The notes: a model not told the origin generated them from the letters alone. Shown: positions 14,101-26,705, counted from the stretch's first letter. The stretch is DNA of 64,000 nucleotides from Casuarius casuarius (GCA_003342895.1 PTFA01000081.1:248001-312000), one strand, 5' to 3'. Program-made: numbers and translations.

Positions 14101-17100
14101 AGTTGAGAAATCCTTGATTAGTCAACTTCATTTCCTAGAAAAATTCTGGCATTAAATAATCAAACTTATTTTAAGTGCCTGCAAGATAATAAGGAAACGG
14201 GTTACACCCAACAAGATTTTGCCAGGAAGTATTCTTGCCAAGAAGACATAATTATTTGTTAATCAGGTAATAGGTACTCTGGATAAAGGAAGAACAATTA
14301 AGATCATATCTTGAATCTAATAAGGTTTGTAACATTATCTCATATGATAGTCTAATAAACGGCTAGGAAAACACAGCATGAATGAAACTGCTGTAGGTTG
14401 GGTATGCAACTGTTTGGATCACCACACTTCAACAGAAATTATCAATATAATTTCCCACACTTAGGTGAATCATTGAATAGGTTTTGCAAAAGATTTGTCC
14501 TGAATGTTGCTCTGCTCAGTACTTTCTTTAATGGCAACAGAACACAGGACATGTAGCTTTCACCCACAGATGACCAGAAACTTGGAGGGACTGCCAGTTT
14601 ATTGGAAAACAGAAACAGAATTCAAAATGATCATGACAAACTGGAGAACTGATCAGAAAAATGGGATGAATAGTGCAAGATACTACACTTAGGAATAATC
14701 AGCTGTAGAAGTATGCAATATAAAACTGCTGGGTAGAAGAAAAACTAAGCCCTAGTTCAAAAAAATAGTTGGGTTTTTAAATCATTTCTGAACTAAGAGG
14801 AATTAGCAATATCATGTTGCTGCAGAAAAGGCAGTCATCATATAGGAACATACAAAGACAGGCCCTGTAAAGCACATTGCACAGTCCTGCCACTCTCTTG
14901 GCTGATACGTTATCTTCATCTGTGGGCACTATGTTTCAGAAAGACACAGACAAAAAGGAGAAGCCATAGGAGTTCCCATTGGGTCATAAGGTCAAAAAGC
15001 AAATTTAACATTGTGACCCATTAGAAAAGGTAGAAAGAATTATGGCTGTTTAGGCAAAAGAAGAGATGCCTGAGGAGGGATGCAAGCGCTTAAAAGACAT
15101 GTATGTAAAAAAAACCATGTAAACAGGAAAGGAACAATTTATGTCCCATGTTCTTGAGAACAGCACAAGACATATTCAGGTTATGGAGCAAGATATAGCC
15201 AAGCTGGACCTAGGAAAAACACTCTGACAAAAAGGACAATGCTGCACTGGAATAAGTTGCTTGGTGCAAGCTGCTAGTTTCCATCACTAGAGGTCTGTAA
15301 GAACAGCCTAAAGAAAGATCTGCCAAGAATGACATGATGGGGCTGAGGAGTGAGTCGCAGCTCTTCTCAAGTCCCTGCCCATGCTGTTTGTGCTGCTGTG
15401 GGAGCACAGTTGCTCCTAGTCAGCCAGGAGGTATTCTGCAGTGGAGAAACACACACACAGACAAGATTCCTGCTGCTCAGACAAGATTTCTTTAACAATT
15501 CACCACCCAGCAAGAGGAAGATGACTATGTAGATCCTTTTCATGAAGTACGTTTATGGTCTTCCACTGCCTTGCATGGACCTTTACAGATTTCCACCTTC
15601 CTGAATTTCAAAATGTGTTTTTACATTGGAATTTCTGAGCTAGGGAATAATTCCAGCTAAAATATCAGTGAGATAATGACAAAAATGGGTGAGGTTATTG
15701 CCTGTAGATATGTGGCTATGCCTCAACTGCAGGACACGGGAGCACTTCCTAACTCTTCAGTCTGACTCAATGCTTCATTCACCTTCTGGCTCCAGAACAG
15801 GAAACAAGCCAAGTGGGAGATGTTGTTTCCTCACCCTACAAGTGTCATGCTCTCCATTGGAAAGGAATCCAGGCATAAAGGCTAGGGAGAAACTAGGTCA
15901 TATCCTAGGCACAGGCTAAAGAGAGAGATAGCCAATCCATAACAAGTAATACCTGTCTTTTCACACTCAGAGCTCTCTCCAAGTCAGGCTATGGTGTTTT
16001 TGTAGAAGACCGTGGAATCGATTTGGTGATGTACCATTATGTTCAAGTAAGCTACTTAACCTATCACTCAGGTGGTCTCCACGGCCAGGTTCCCATCAAT
16101 TATCTACAGTGAATCTAAATCAACTAGTAGTTTTATTCCAGTTGGTTGCCACTGCAGGAATAAAAAGAAAGAAAAAAGAACAGAAAAGGAAGGAATAACA
16201 GACAGCTGGCTCAATGAACAACTGTCCTGCTTTAGTCAAAGTCATTTTCTGTGGGTCCAGTGTGAAATGAATTGGTCCTGAGGAGGTCTTATTTCAATGA
16301 GCTGGAACATACCAGCTTCTGCCTTGTGGTGTGGGAGAGAGCTAGAAAGAAAACACTCTGACACTATTAGCAATGAGACCAGTAGCGCTACTGAGGGAGA
16401 AGTCCTGCAGAAACCCTGTCTGTGCTGCAGCTGGAATGAAGAAAAGAGCGCTTCACTTTCAAAAATTGCCAGTCATTTACTGTTCAAATAGAAAATCTCA
16501 CAATCTATTAACTATATTTGTAAAGCCTGCGAAATCTCAGTTGCACTGATTTAAACCAAGGAATCCACCGTTTAAGTCATTTATTCAAATGCTTTGAGAA
16601 CACTTTATTCTTAAAAGAAATGCACAGGATGTGACAAATAGTTAGAATTCCTCACTTCCTTTCGAGCAAATGACTCATCTTTTGTCCCCACTGAAAAAGC
16701 TACATGCTCACTTTGTGATACCGTTCAATAAGGTATTTAGATAGGTGAGCAAAGGAATCCATGGGAGTTGTCAAATCAACAGTCCTTGACAATGCAATGA
16801 TGTTACCACAGATGTAGTATGCTACAGACTGCAATAACGTGAACTTCCCTCAAGATCCTGCCTGCATAAACTAAACACCTATTTGTGCAAGAGCAGCTCA
16901 CTCTTAGCAGGCTCTACATTAAAACTGCGAAGTTTATTTTGTCCTGATTAGGAGATTTTTGTGATGTAGCCATTTATTACCGAATATAAGGATGAAAAAA
17001 AAATCATAGTAAAAAGGTTTTAGATCATAGTTTATCCTACAATAATACAAGACTCCCAATAAGACATTCTAGTTGCAGACTATCTCAAAACAAACCTTGA

Positions 17101-17168
17101 AAACAATACCTTCAAGCAGTGGTAGCAATAAGTTCTTCTTTCTACTTCAATAAAAGCTTCCATCTCAG
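11101..17168. other. Gene-free AT-rich stretch
   Basis: Nothing codes convincingly. Small items are a run of nine G near 11735, A-rich runs around 12768-12840 and 13859-13876, and a short CA run near 15450. ORFs of up to 98 codons (11547-11843 plus) look random. No repeat family was recognised. Confidence 0.6.
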
Positions 17169-17300
17169 GATCTCAAAGAGCTTTTTAAATATTAATGAAG
17201 CCTCTAAGCCACCCTGGAGATGCTAAAATACTGCAGCCAGTGATCAATTAAGCCATACATAGTTTATCCAGTTTATAGATAAGGCATGGCACAAGTGCAG
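17169..17300 (+). repeat. Ancient MIR/CR1-tail-like repeat, first copy
   Basis: Begins GATCTCAAAGAGCTTTTTAA, then ATTAATGAAGCCTC, ACCCTGGAGATG, a degenerate 'GTTTATAGATAAGGCATGGCACAAGTGCAG'-type segment. This follows the same consensus order as the fossil near 5.4 kb but preserves the earlier half. Plus orientation. It ends where the consensus would continue into the conserved CCCAAGGTCACAC core, which is absent here and reappears about 160 bp downstream in a second copy. Confidence 0.6.
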
Positions 17301-17463
17301 AAATATCCATATTTGCTCTGCACAGAGCCAAGAACAGGCTCTACTAAGTGGGTGGGAGCCACTTTAACATCTGAAACATCTTTTCAGTATGTCCCATGGT
17401 AAATGTACTATCCACGTTTGTCCATTTATCCTAGGCATCCAAATTCCTATTAGAGGAGAAATG

Positions 17464-17575
17464 ACTACTACTTCTATTTTATCATAGGTGAGTGACTGAG
17501 ACGCGGGGAGAAAAATGATTTGCCCAAGGTCACACAAGAGGCCTGTAGCAGAGAATAGGGTATTGCTCAGTGTTC
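17464..17575 (+). repeat. Ancient MIR/CR1-tail-like repeat, second copy
   Basis: This copy has the best-preserved core in the window: TTTGCCCAAGGTCACACAAG at 17519-17538, preceded by GTGAGTGACTGAGACGCGGG and followed by GCCTGTAGCAGAGAATAGGG. It matches the 'GATGGGGAAACTGAGGCACAGAG ... CCCAAGGTCACACAGC ... GGCAGAGCCGGGAATAGAACC' order. Because the GACTGAGACGC part corresponds to sequence also present at the end of the copy at 17169-17300, these are two overlapping partial copies and not one element split by an insertion. Confidence 0.7.
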
Positions 17576-19200
17576 CTTTTTTTTTCCTCAATAGCCCAAA
17601 TAGTCCTTTCTTACATTTCCTTTTCAGCATAGTCCAGAGGGTATTGAATCAGTTTGAATGATGTTTTATCCTAGCAGCATAGGTATTTTTTTTATATATA
17701 TATAGCTTTGACATATGCAATGAGTAAAACATTCTGTACTTGTATCATTATTTATTCTCTAGCCTTAACTGCAGTGTTCAAAAACTAACACCGACTGCAC
17801 CTTTCAGAGCACATGCAAGGGTAGCATGTTATTTGTCAAAGCTCACAAAGGCATTGCTGATAGTGCAAGCTTTGTTTATGAGACAGAACACTCTTCCTCC
17901 TTTTATGCTGCAAATTTCTGGGCAATGTCAATACCAGTTTAAGAGGTCTCCCACTCTGTAGGCTCTTTCTGTCATGTGTTGACATCTCCTAGGAATCAGC
18001 AGATTTTACGCCTCTGTTCAATTCACTTGACCTGCCTCTAAATATGTTCCCAGCATCTGAAAAGCCATTCCCCACACAAACATATGATGAAGCCCAGATC
18101 AATAACATAGGATAAAAACAAACAAGCTAACTAAGGCAAGTCTAAAGTCTTAAGAGCTATCCACAGATGCTCCTATCCGGACTGTTCAATATGATGCTCT
18201 GAATTGCACACAGCAGGATTTCATTTGCTACAAATAGCTTTGCACCAGCAGCATCTTCAATAATTTTATCATGCAGCGTTCCCCAGACAGAGCAATATTT
18301 CATTTAATAAACAGCAAATTAAAATAGCAAACATAGTGAAAGACAAAGCATGAATAGATTTGCTTCAGAGTTTTAAAGAGAACATTGTTTTTTTATTATT
18401 TTATTTTTTAGTATTTCTGTAGCCGCTCATAAGGTCACCTTCATGACAATTCCAACAGGGGTTTATCTTGTAGTGCTCACTCTGACATACAGCCTGATGA
18501 TTTATTATTGCTTAGTTCTTGATACTGTTCACTGCACAATCCAATCTAAGAGACACACATATTTCTCAATTCAGGGACTTCTTTTATTTTATGAAAAATC
18601 AGCTTGGCGCTTTGTGGTAAAAACTAGACTTGGCATTTGATCTTAATTTTTTTAAGTGGATTTTTTTTTCTATTGCGTGTTTTTCTGCTCCCTCTTTGAT
18701 GTATTCCAGGATCATTTTTGTTTTCTCTTCCTTTGCTTTTCTTCTCTCACTCTATTTTAGTGTGGCTACACCCCAAAGAAAAATTTGCCACAGCTGCAGT
18801 TTCTTCCAGCCACTCTTATCTAGATTCTCTTACACACTAGTAGGTGACACAGTGATAGATTTCATAGGTTTTCTCTCCTCATTTGGGAGAGGGAATATAA
18901 TTATGCAAAGGAGGGTTAGATGGACAGTAGAAATATATCACTATTAACCCACAGAACACATGCAGATTCACTGTGGCTATGTGCTTAAAGAAAAAAGAAA
19001 CTTCATACGCTAGATTTTTTTCTTCCTTCCTATTAATATCAGTTCAAAAGTAAGTCAACAATTCTCTTCATGTCATTCCTATGTCTGTGACCTTATGATA
19101 TGGTGCTACCTAAACTCTGCTCAATTGCAAAGCTGTCCCCACTCTTCCCACAGACTGTTTAAGCCATTTGGTATCATTAACCCTCATGGACCAGGCTGCC
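17576..19200. other. Gene-free AT-rich stretch
   Basis: Contains a T run with (TA)n at about 17688-17704 and several T-rich segments between 18385 and 18750. ORF 18630-18947 plus (105 codons) is Phe/Ser-rich because it translates T-rich DNA; it is not credible as a gene. No repeat family was recognised. Confidence 0.6.
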
Positions 19201-19234
19201 CGCTACTCAGCTACATTCCTTTAAGTCTGCCAGT

Positions 19235-19262
19235 CATTAGCTGGTACGTTAAGTAGCTAATG
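19235..19262. repeat. Perfect 8-bp inverted repeat (hairpin)
   Basis: CATTAGCT at 19235-19242 and its exact reverse complement AGCTAATG at 19255-19262 are separated by 12 nt. Each arm carries a TAAT/ATTA homeodomain-type core, so the pair could be two divergent binding sites. No terminator or RNA function is implied. Confidence 0.5.
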
Positions 19263-19345
19263 GTGCTCTCATAATATCTGCTGCATCACGCAGGTGCAAC
19301 AGAATAAACATTTTTTTCCAGTGGTGCTTTGTCCTAAATCATTAA

Positions 19346-19447
19346 GGACCCCAGTCCCGCAAAGATTTATGTACGTGAATAAGTTTACTCACATGAGCAA
19401 TCCTGTTTCAAGCCTCTTAAACACAAGCTTGTAGGGTCAGATTGTCG
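19346..19447. repeat. Ancient sauropsid palindrome-type repeat fossil
   Basis: The run ACCCCAGTCCCGCAAAG, then TTTATGTACGTGAATAAG, TTTACTCACATGAGCAATCC and, after a degraded centre, AAACACAAGCTTGTAGGGTC follows the order of a repeat I know from turtle, crocodile and bird sequence ('GATCCTGCAAAGACTTA...ACTTTACTCACATGAG...' with a mirrored second half). The second half is much more eroded than the first. I cannot give a reliable family name. Confidence 0.6.
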
Positions 19448-19654
19448 ATGATCAAACTCGGTATCAGATATTTGGCTAAAAGTCTTTATAAGTAAATGCA
19501 AAACAGCATCAGAAAATGCCAAAAAACATTTTCTGTTCTGTATTTCTTTTTATTGAGAAATATTTACAAAATCATTTTTTCCTGAGAAGAACAAAGATTG
19601 GTAGTCACACTTGCTATTCTATGACCTCATTACTTTCCCACTAATTGATCAGTG

Positions 19655-20065
19655 TATAAAAAATATATATCAAGGCACTATGAATATTCCCCTACTAATT
19701 GGCTGCTTGTAAGGGAGATTAACTGAGGGTATGTAAATTATTAAAGCCATAAACTGCTTCTGGAGCCCCCCTCACTCTCCTGGGTCGGCTTGGGGGGATC
19801 AGCTGGCTGTCCCCAGTGGGGCTGTGCTGTAGCAAGGTTAAGTAAGCAATCCCCATCTCTGTGTCTGCGTCTATTAGACACCTTTGCTGCCTCTCTGGCG
19901 CCAAGAAGTCAGGCGCCACCCCCTACGTTCAGAGAGGCACAGGAGGTTGCAAATGGTAAATTTAATACCGCAGCAGGAGGTGCCATTTACGGTCCCATAG
20001 GACAACAGTTTCCCCCTCTTCCCTTTCATGCTCATATAAACAAATTGAGGCTGATGCAATTTTGA
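19655..20065. promoter_or_regulatory. Candidate conserved non-coding regulatory block
   Basis: A compact block unlike its flanks. It has CTAATTGGC (a CCAAT box on the minus strand overlapping a TAAT core), GTAAATTATTAAAG, a small cluster of CpG, GTGTCT/AGACAC arms at 19861-19866 and 19876-19881, and two GGCGCC sites at 19897-19902 and 19912-19917; the first sits inside TGGCGCCA, an E2F-like palindrome. Frames are open on both strands (19790-20065 plus, 91 codons; 19719-19919 minus, 66 codons), which is common in GC-richer non-coding DNA. A regulatory role is inference; no conservation data are available to me. Confidence 0.3.
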
Positions 20066-20845
20066 ATTCTGTTGCCTTATTTTGTTTTTAAAAATGCAAT
20101 TTCCTCTTTATTTTAGCATCTACATGAGGTAAAATTAAAGGCCTAAAATTTCTTTTTTTTTTTCCTCCAGGATTTTTGTACACATGCCTAATGGTTAAAC
20201 TGCGGTGAAGATTTGTAATTTATGAAATCATTAAAGCATTGATGAATACAAACAGAAAACACCAACTAGCAGAACTTTGGGTGATCCCAGTAGCATACAC
20301 CTTAAAAAAAAAGGAAATTAAGATGTCTGCACAACCAACTCGCACTCACTGTCATCCTTCTCTTCGTTTAAAAGAAAAGCAGAATTTGCTCTCAGGAAAC
20401 ACTGTCGAATATTTGTATATCGCTTGCCTGTTTTCCCTTACATATTGTGACATACCCTGGTTTCTTTCATTCTCACAACAGTGTGTTACAAAGGTTAAAA
20501 TCATATAATATTTTCATCTTGAAAAAGTGACACGCTATTAGGCATTGTTTAGAAGACTAAAATAAAAATCCAGTGAAAACTGCCTCCTCATCAATTCAAG
20601 CCTTTCCATCTATATGTTGCTAGAACAATACAAGAGGGCCCCTTTCGAACAATCATAAATGAAAGAAAGGTTAGTAGTTAGTCTATATTGAAAGGAAACT
20701 GCAAATCAATATTTTTACAGAGGCTGTTTAAGATTAATGGAAATTGGAAAAATGCAAGACCGGGGAGAAAGGAATAGGCGGGTTCTAAAACCAGATACAA
20801 GAGAAAGCAAAAGCGATCACACCTGAGGAAGAGAATGACACGTTT

Positions 20846-20970
20846 TCATAGATTTTGGGGGCTCCAGGGACCACATTAACTCTCCAGTCCGGTTTCCTAC
20901 ATAATGTAAGCCACAGAATTTCACCCAGCAATTTGTAAATCATGTCCAGTCATGTGAGACTGGACTATAT
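20846..20970 (-). mobile_element. CR1 LINE 3'-end fragment
   Basis: Read on the plus strand, the segment opens TCATAGATTTTGG, then CAGGGACCACATTA, CTCTCCAGTCCGG, TTTCCTACATAATGTAAGCC and ACAGAATTTCACCCAGCAAT. This is the order of the antisense 3' end of sauropsid CR1 ('TCATAGACTTTAAGG...AGGGACCATTATGATCATCTAGTC...CCTGCATAACACAGGCCACAGAATTTCACCC'). The element therefore lies on the minus strand with its 3' end at the low coordinate. Only the last 100-150 bp survive and no reverse-transcriptase frame follows. This is the strongest taxonomic clue in the window. Confidence 0.75.
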
Positions 20971-23817
20971 CATCACTTTTAGAAGGATACCAGTGCTAGC
21001 TTTAAATGATTACAGAATCTGCAAAATGTTGCAGTCACCCAGTTACTCTCACTGTTAAAATAAATGGGGCAGCAGAAGCAAAAGAACAGCCCATGCAGCT
21101 ATGAGCGACAGGGTGGATGGCAGGAAGGTGAAAGGGGAGGGATGGAAGAAAACAGGCCGAAAATGCTTCTAGAATCAGTAGACCAAAGGAGTGGGCCAGC
21201 ACACAAGCAGGAAGTGCCAAGTATTTCTCTCGTCAGCATAAGTATCTGAGACACTTCAGCCATAAATTACATGGCCCGTGACAGGCCATAGGGTCCTAGC
21301 TTCTGTTCCACTTTGTATTAGAGCACATCCATTAGCATCAAGTTAGATTTATCAGCGAAACTGTTAAACCTACAAGATGCGACAGACTGTTCTGACCATT
21401 GGTGCTTCGGAAGAGACAAAATGGGATCCAGCATGGATCAGCACAGTATCTTAAAAAAAAGCAGACGCAGAGCTGTGCACTTCAAAAGCAGGCGTTCAAA
21501 CAGTAAATAACTCAATGCAATACTGTTGATTCAGATAAGGAAGAAGGGAGAATCTAAGGACAGGCAAAAATGTTAATTCAACATCTCACACACCAACTCC
21601 CCAGAGGCAGCCAGGGGAACAGTAAGGGCACATAGCTTTCCGATCCGCTCCGTGTTGCCCAGCACACACACCTTGGGCACATGCTACAATGAGAGGCTTC
21701 TAGTTAGCTGTACAGCCTCCCTACCCTCACCTCCCTCCATCTATATTTTCACCATGTCAAGCCCTGTTTTTATGCATGAAAGGCAAATTTATGGTACCAT
21801 TTAACCACTATTTTTGTCCTCTTTGTCCACAGTAAAAATGCAAGATTTACCTCTGCTTCCCTATTAGCGTAAGGAAAGAAGGCCTGCATTTGACTAACTT
21901 TGACATATCGCGGATACATGCAGCATTCATTAAAGATTTATAACAACATCAAACATTCTGTTTTACTTTCAATTTTGTCACATAATCCCAATAAAACAGT
22001 GATTTAGCCATATCTGTTAAAGTTATTTGTCACTGCTGAGTCCTTCCTGTATCATTACTGACACAGAAATACGTAAGCCGGAGAATGAAGTCAGTCTCCA
22101 CTGGGTCTGTCTCTTTTGGGAGAATTTTAAACATGCTTCTTCCGCAGGAATCCATAACTGCTACTCATTCTTTGCTCTATATTATTTAGGCGTTCCAGTA
22201 AAAGAAAAGAAAGAACTCTTAAGTAATGCATTAGTGTTATTCTTATCTAGAGAAGGCTTGTGGGACTAAGTGAAAAGATAGAGGAAATAACAGAGACATG
22301 TGGCAGTGCTAATGTTAATATTTGATTAGAAACAAGATGTCAAGACAAATTCAATTCCTGTTTTCAACGCGCACCCCAGCTTAGAGAGGCTGAAGTGGTA
22401 TATTCTGAAGTACAGTTTGGTTTAGAAGACAAATAATCTGAAAATAGTTTTTGTTCCTAAGATGAAGATATGATTGAAAAAAAAAGAAAACAACCCTCCA
22501 ACACTTCCAATGTCATGCTCAGAATTAATTAGCAAGGACAAGAACTACTGGAATCAAATTTATACCTCATCTTCCATTATTACATGTTGCTTAATTTAGA
22601 ACAACACTGTGTGCCATATCAAACCATTTGACTTAGCCTTCCCAAAGTCTTAAATTAAATAATGAAAGCATCTGAAGTCCTCAACCCATTTTCAATACTC
22701 TCTACGACCATAGGTGCCACAGGTATAATCTCCTGAAATTTAAATGGTACGACAGCACTGTTCTTTCTCATATTATATCAGCAAACTCTCAATTTCATAG
22801 TCTTCTGTTTTCACTCATTAATTGTAATTGTTTCTATATAGGGCTTGCCTGCTGGAGCACAGAAGAAAGGAGAATCCAAAAAAACCCTGCATCAGGTTGT
22901 AGGTCACCATGGTGGGGTCAATAGTGTCATTGTTGGCAATGACACGTAAGGAGAAGACTGGGAAAGAAAGGCATAGAATTACCTTTAAGCTAATGGCAAG
23001 AGACCCAGAAGCAATTGTCAGAGAGAGAAGCAAGAACATGGGATTGGATGGACACCAGTCCATAGCAGAGAAATAGAGATGCATCTCACTTCTGTAAAGA
23101 CAGCAGGTGAAATTATATCACCCAGAAAGAACATAGACAACATCTTCAAAAAGTAATAAAATAATTCAAAAAGAAATATGAGAAGAATAGAGCACTAAAG
23201 AAAAGAGATTGCTAGATCAGGAGAAACCAACATTAAGAGCCAAGGGAAACTGGGACATTAAGGAGAAGGCTGTTAAGAACCAAGCAGAAAAATCAGGATG
23301 GCTGGATATGAAAGTCTGGCCAACCAAGTCTGGTTGCCTGAAGCCTTGGTAGAAGTCCATCAGAACTCAGTTCTGAGTCAGGAAGTAACTGCAGAAGAGA
23401 AACTCAGAACAAGAGTACCTCACTCTACCACGAACTTCTCAAAAGATACTTTGGTAGGAGTTAGGTTACTTAGTAAGCCTGAGGATTCAGTGTTCTCTGT
23501 CCGAACTCCCAAATTACAAGACTGAAATGGTAATGCTTTCCTACACGGTAGTTCTAATGAATGGCAGCAGGAGGCAGTCAGTAATGGAGCTGTATAAAGA
23601 AATCAGACCTGTTAAACCTCTTAAAGAAAACAAAATGGTCAGCAAGAACCAGAGATCTGGAAGAGGGGGAAAGAAAGACAGGTGAGAGGTAATGGGTGGG
23701 AGGGCGAGAAGAAATTGTCAGGAGCATCTAGCATAAATATTATAAGGAGTGTTATTGGCCTGAACAAGTCACATTACCATGTGTCTTTTTGGATTATCTG
23801 TGTATCCCTTACCCCTT
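20971..23817. other. Gene-free stretch
   Basis: No gene or recognisable repeat. ORFs of up to about 90 codons occur on both strands, including a Ser/Leu/Phe-rich one at 22818-23084 minus, and none has a motif. Composition is ordinary for the window. Confidence 0.6.
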
Positions 23818-23855
23818 TCTTCCTTCTTCTTCTTCTTCTTTTTTTTTTTTTTTTT
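23818..23855 (+). repeat. (CTT)n microsatellite with T run
   Basis: TCTTCC followed by about six CTT units merges into a run of about 18 T. It encodes the Phe-rich patches of two overlapping ORFs, which are artefacts. Likely polymorphic in length. Confidence 0.9.
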
Positions 23856-26465
23856 AAGCATTTTCTGGGCACTTCAAGATATCTTTCATCAAAATTATTA
23901 TCATTTCAGATATCTGCCTGTATCTGAAGATGTCTGCATGCCATCTTCCTTAACTTATCTATCAAAGGTGTTTCACAGCAAAATCCTAGGCAAAGGAGAA
24001 AGATCAGAAGTGGTAATCAAAAGCTGTCATAACTAATAACGCTTACTTAATTAGACAATATCCAATTATTTTATGATCCATGAGGTTGCCTATAATAATT
24101 TGGACAGAGAAACAAAGCGCATGTTAGATGATTTCTTTCCATAAGAAAGCAATTCTTTCATAATGTTTAAATAGGATTATAGCACAACAGTAACATATGA
24201 ACACAAGACTTTCAAACACAGCTTTACAGGAATTCAAAGCGTAAACCACAGAATGGTTTACGATATATTCACTTCAGCTTGCCTCAAACAAGGACTAGCC
24301 TTTCTTAAAACAAACAAACAAAAAACTGAACCTTGTTTTGCTGAGGGAAATCATTGACAAGATTTTGGTGAGGAAAAGAGAGACTAGTGAAATACAAATT
24401 CTTTTTATATTAAGACGTATCAAGTTGCATCAGGCATAGCTTTGGACTGTGTAACTGTATTCTGTCTTAGCTCAACAGTCTGGAAGAGACAACAGTAGAG
24501 CTGTTAAGGTTTATTTATGATTTTGTTCAAAACATGGTTTTAGTAATCTATTTTTTGTGTGAGCAATAGGATGATTTTCCCCTACTGAGAAACAGTAAAA
24601 AAGCCAGGATTTTTCAATGCAAGCTAGGAGACAGAAATTAATGAAAGATACATGTAAATCACTTGACTGCCTTGGCAAGTCCAGGCATTATGCATTTCAA
24701 TACCTACATGGTTATAAGACCAGCAGAAGGTAAGTTTGTAGAAACTAGACTAATTCCTCATCAAATGTATGACAGATTTACTGAGAGAAGGATATTCATC
24801 CCTTCCATCTCCTGATTAGCAAAGAACAGACCATTGTGCAGTTCTCATCTGAAATATTTCTGGCATGCTGACAGACTATTTTCTGGCACTATTGCATCCT
24901 AATGAGCAAGAATCAAGCCTGCTGTAAGAGTCGTTTCTCTCACTTACCAGGCAACGTTTTGGGCACATGTATGTGACTCTTCTGAGAGTAAATTGTGCAT
25001 ACTGCATTTTCCATGTATAAGTACTTCATTTTTGAGGCCTTTCATCTCCTCAGTGGAAGCATCCAGATACTTCCTAAGGCAGCAGGCTACTGGTTGTCAC
25101 ATTATGTTTCAGTCTTAGCTGACAGCATATTTTTCAAGTGTCCCTGCATTTGCCTTAAAGTTTCCTCTCTCTTGACAAAGTTGTTCCTAAACAAGCATGA
25201 AAATATCAGCTAAGGGATGATAGCTTAGTGTTCTTTCAAAAGCCCTTACCAGGTCGCTTTTTATCTCTCACTCCCCTACCCCTTTAAAAAAAAAAAAAAA
25301 AAAATCCCCTGATATGTGTTCTCCTGCACATCTTTATTGACTGGGCTCCTTCTCCCTGCTTGGTTTTCTTCATGCTGCTCTGTTTGTTTAAATAGAGGAA
25401 CAGTGTCCTAACCTTGCAGGTCTTACTTATGTTTAAATATAGAAAGCTCAAACGAAAAGGGATAGGGGACAAACTGAATAGAATGCACTTCTCATCATGT
25501 TCTTAAATAAGACGGATTTAGGACTCTGGCACAGAGACCAAGGACATGCTTTCGGAGCAGAAGCCCTCAAATAACACAGTCCTACTCTTGACTCGTGATG
25601 GCTTCACTTCACTGAGTGACTGTTTGATCTTCACTGTTACAGCCAGTAGAAGATGAGAGGCAACAATAAAGCCCTTAGACATAGGTGTGGCCAAAAATTA
25701 TGACTATATCCAGACATAAACAAGAAGTTGTTTTAGCAACAAATAACATCCTGTTATGCATCTGAAAGTGTAACAAAACACCTCCTATAACTCAGCAGCT
25801 ATGTAAGTTACGCACTTGGAGTATACAGGGAAGCTCACCTTAGAGCCTCTCGCTGACTCAGTACCTATATACTTTTAATTCCACTGCCTCTGGCTGTGCG
25901 TGGGCCATCAGAGGTGTCAATTACTTGAGGTCTATGTTTCTGAAGTATTGATATAGTTATAAATATGAAATACGGTACGAGTGCTGCAGACATCAGCCCA
26001 CACTTGTTGAAACATCAGAAAAGCAAAGCGCTGCCTCCTCAACATCATTTCCCAAGCCCTACCATTTGGGGGACGGACTCGTGAGAAGCATCGCAGTACA
26101 GATGACACCTGCAGGGCCTACATGTCTTGCCATTGGACTAAAACTAGGGCAAATCTGCAAATTCTCTGAAGTTAGAGGCTTGACCTCGCATTATCAAAAT
26201 ATTTTGGCGAGTAGTTTTCATAGTTTTACTACATTATGTTTTCATTATTTTTCCTTGATTAATTTCCTTTTATTGATTACCATTACAGTCATGTAGCAGG
26301 GTGTAAGCATCATTTCTATGTTAGCCTTAAAAATGGTCTCTTAAGGACTGCTAGGAATGTTCCCTATGGATGCTGGTACCTGGGAAAACATTGAAATCTG
26401 AAATGAAAATAGAGAGTGAAAAACTACTTCATAAAACCTTACTAGCCTTGCCAATACCAGCATTT
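23856..26465. other. Gene-free AT-rich stretch
   Basis: No coding region is supported. A 19-base A run lies at 25286-25304. A strong plus-strand donor-like CAGCAGAAG|GTAAGT is at 24722-24735 and a minus-strand donor-like CCTG|GTAAGTGAG is near 24940-24952, but neither has a convincing partner acceptor. No repeat family was recognised. Confidence 0.55.
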
Positions 26466-26466
26466 N
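26466..26466. other. Ambiguous base (N)
   Basis: Single N in otherwise complete sequence. Two more are at 27711 and 36123. They mark assembly or base-call uncertainty and could break or hide a frame locally, but nothing nearby looks coding. Confidence 0.99.
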
Positions 26467-26687
26467 ATCTGTTTTGGTAGAATTACAACTAAAATGTGAA
26501 GAAGGAGAAATATTTCTCATTCAGCTGTAAGCACTGTGCTAGAAGTCTGAGAACTCACTTATCTTAGTTACAGCATATTCCAAAAACATGATTGTGCCCT
26601 AATGATACCACTGTCCTTTAGCAAAGCCCTGGGGCCACACAAAGTATTCAATACCGTGGACAGCAGCTAATATTTTGCACACTGCCT

Positions 26688-26705
26688 AAGGCCTAAATAG
26701 GCCTT
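26688..26705. repeat. Perfect 7-bp inverted repeat, 4-nt loop
   Basis: AAGGCCT, AAAT, AGGCCTT. A short exact hairpin-forming palindrome. It has no T-run on either side that would suggest a Pol III terminator. Could be chance. Confidence 0.5.

Noticed and set aside
24722..24735. Plus-strand donor CAGCAGAAG|GTAAGT
   Set aside because: No good acceptor within a normal exon length upstream; an isolated donor match is expected by chance.
24940..24990. Minus-strand exon ending at a strong GTAAGTGAG donor
   Set aside because: The only nearby acceptor has a weak pyrimidine tract and the 34-nt segment between is not compelling.
25286..25304. A run as the tail of a processed pseudogene
   Set aside because: The sequence upstream has no gene-like frame and no target-site duplication was seen. 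The same holds for the A runs at 35292 and 46867.
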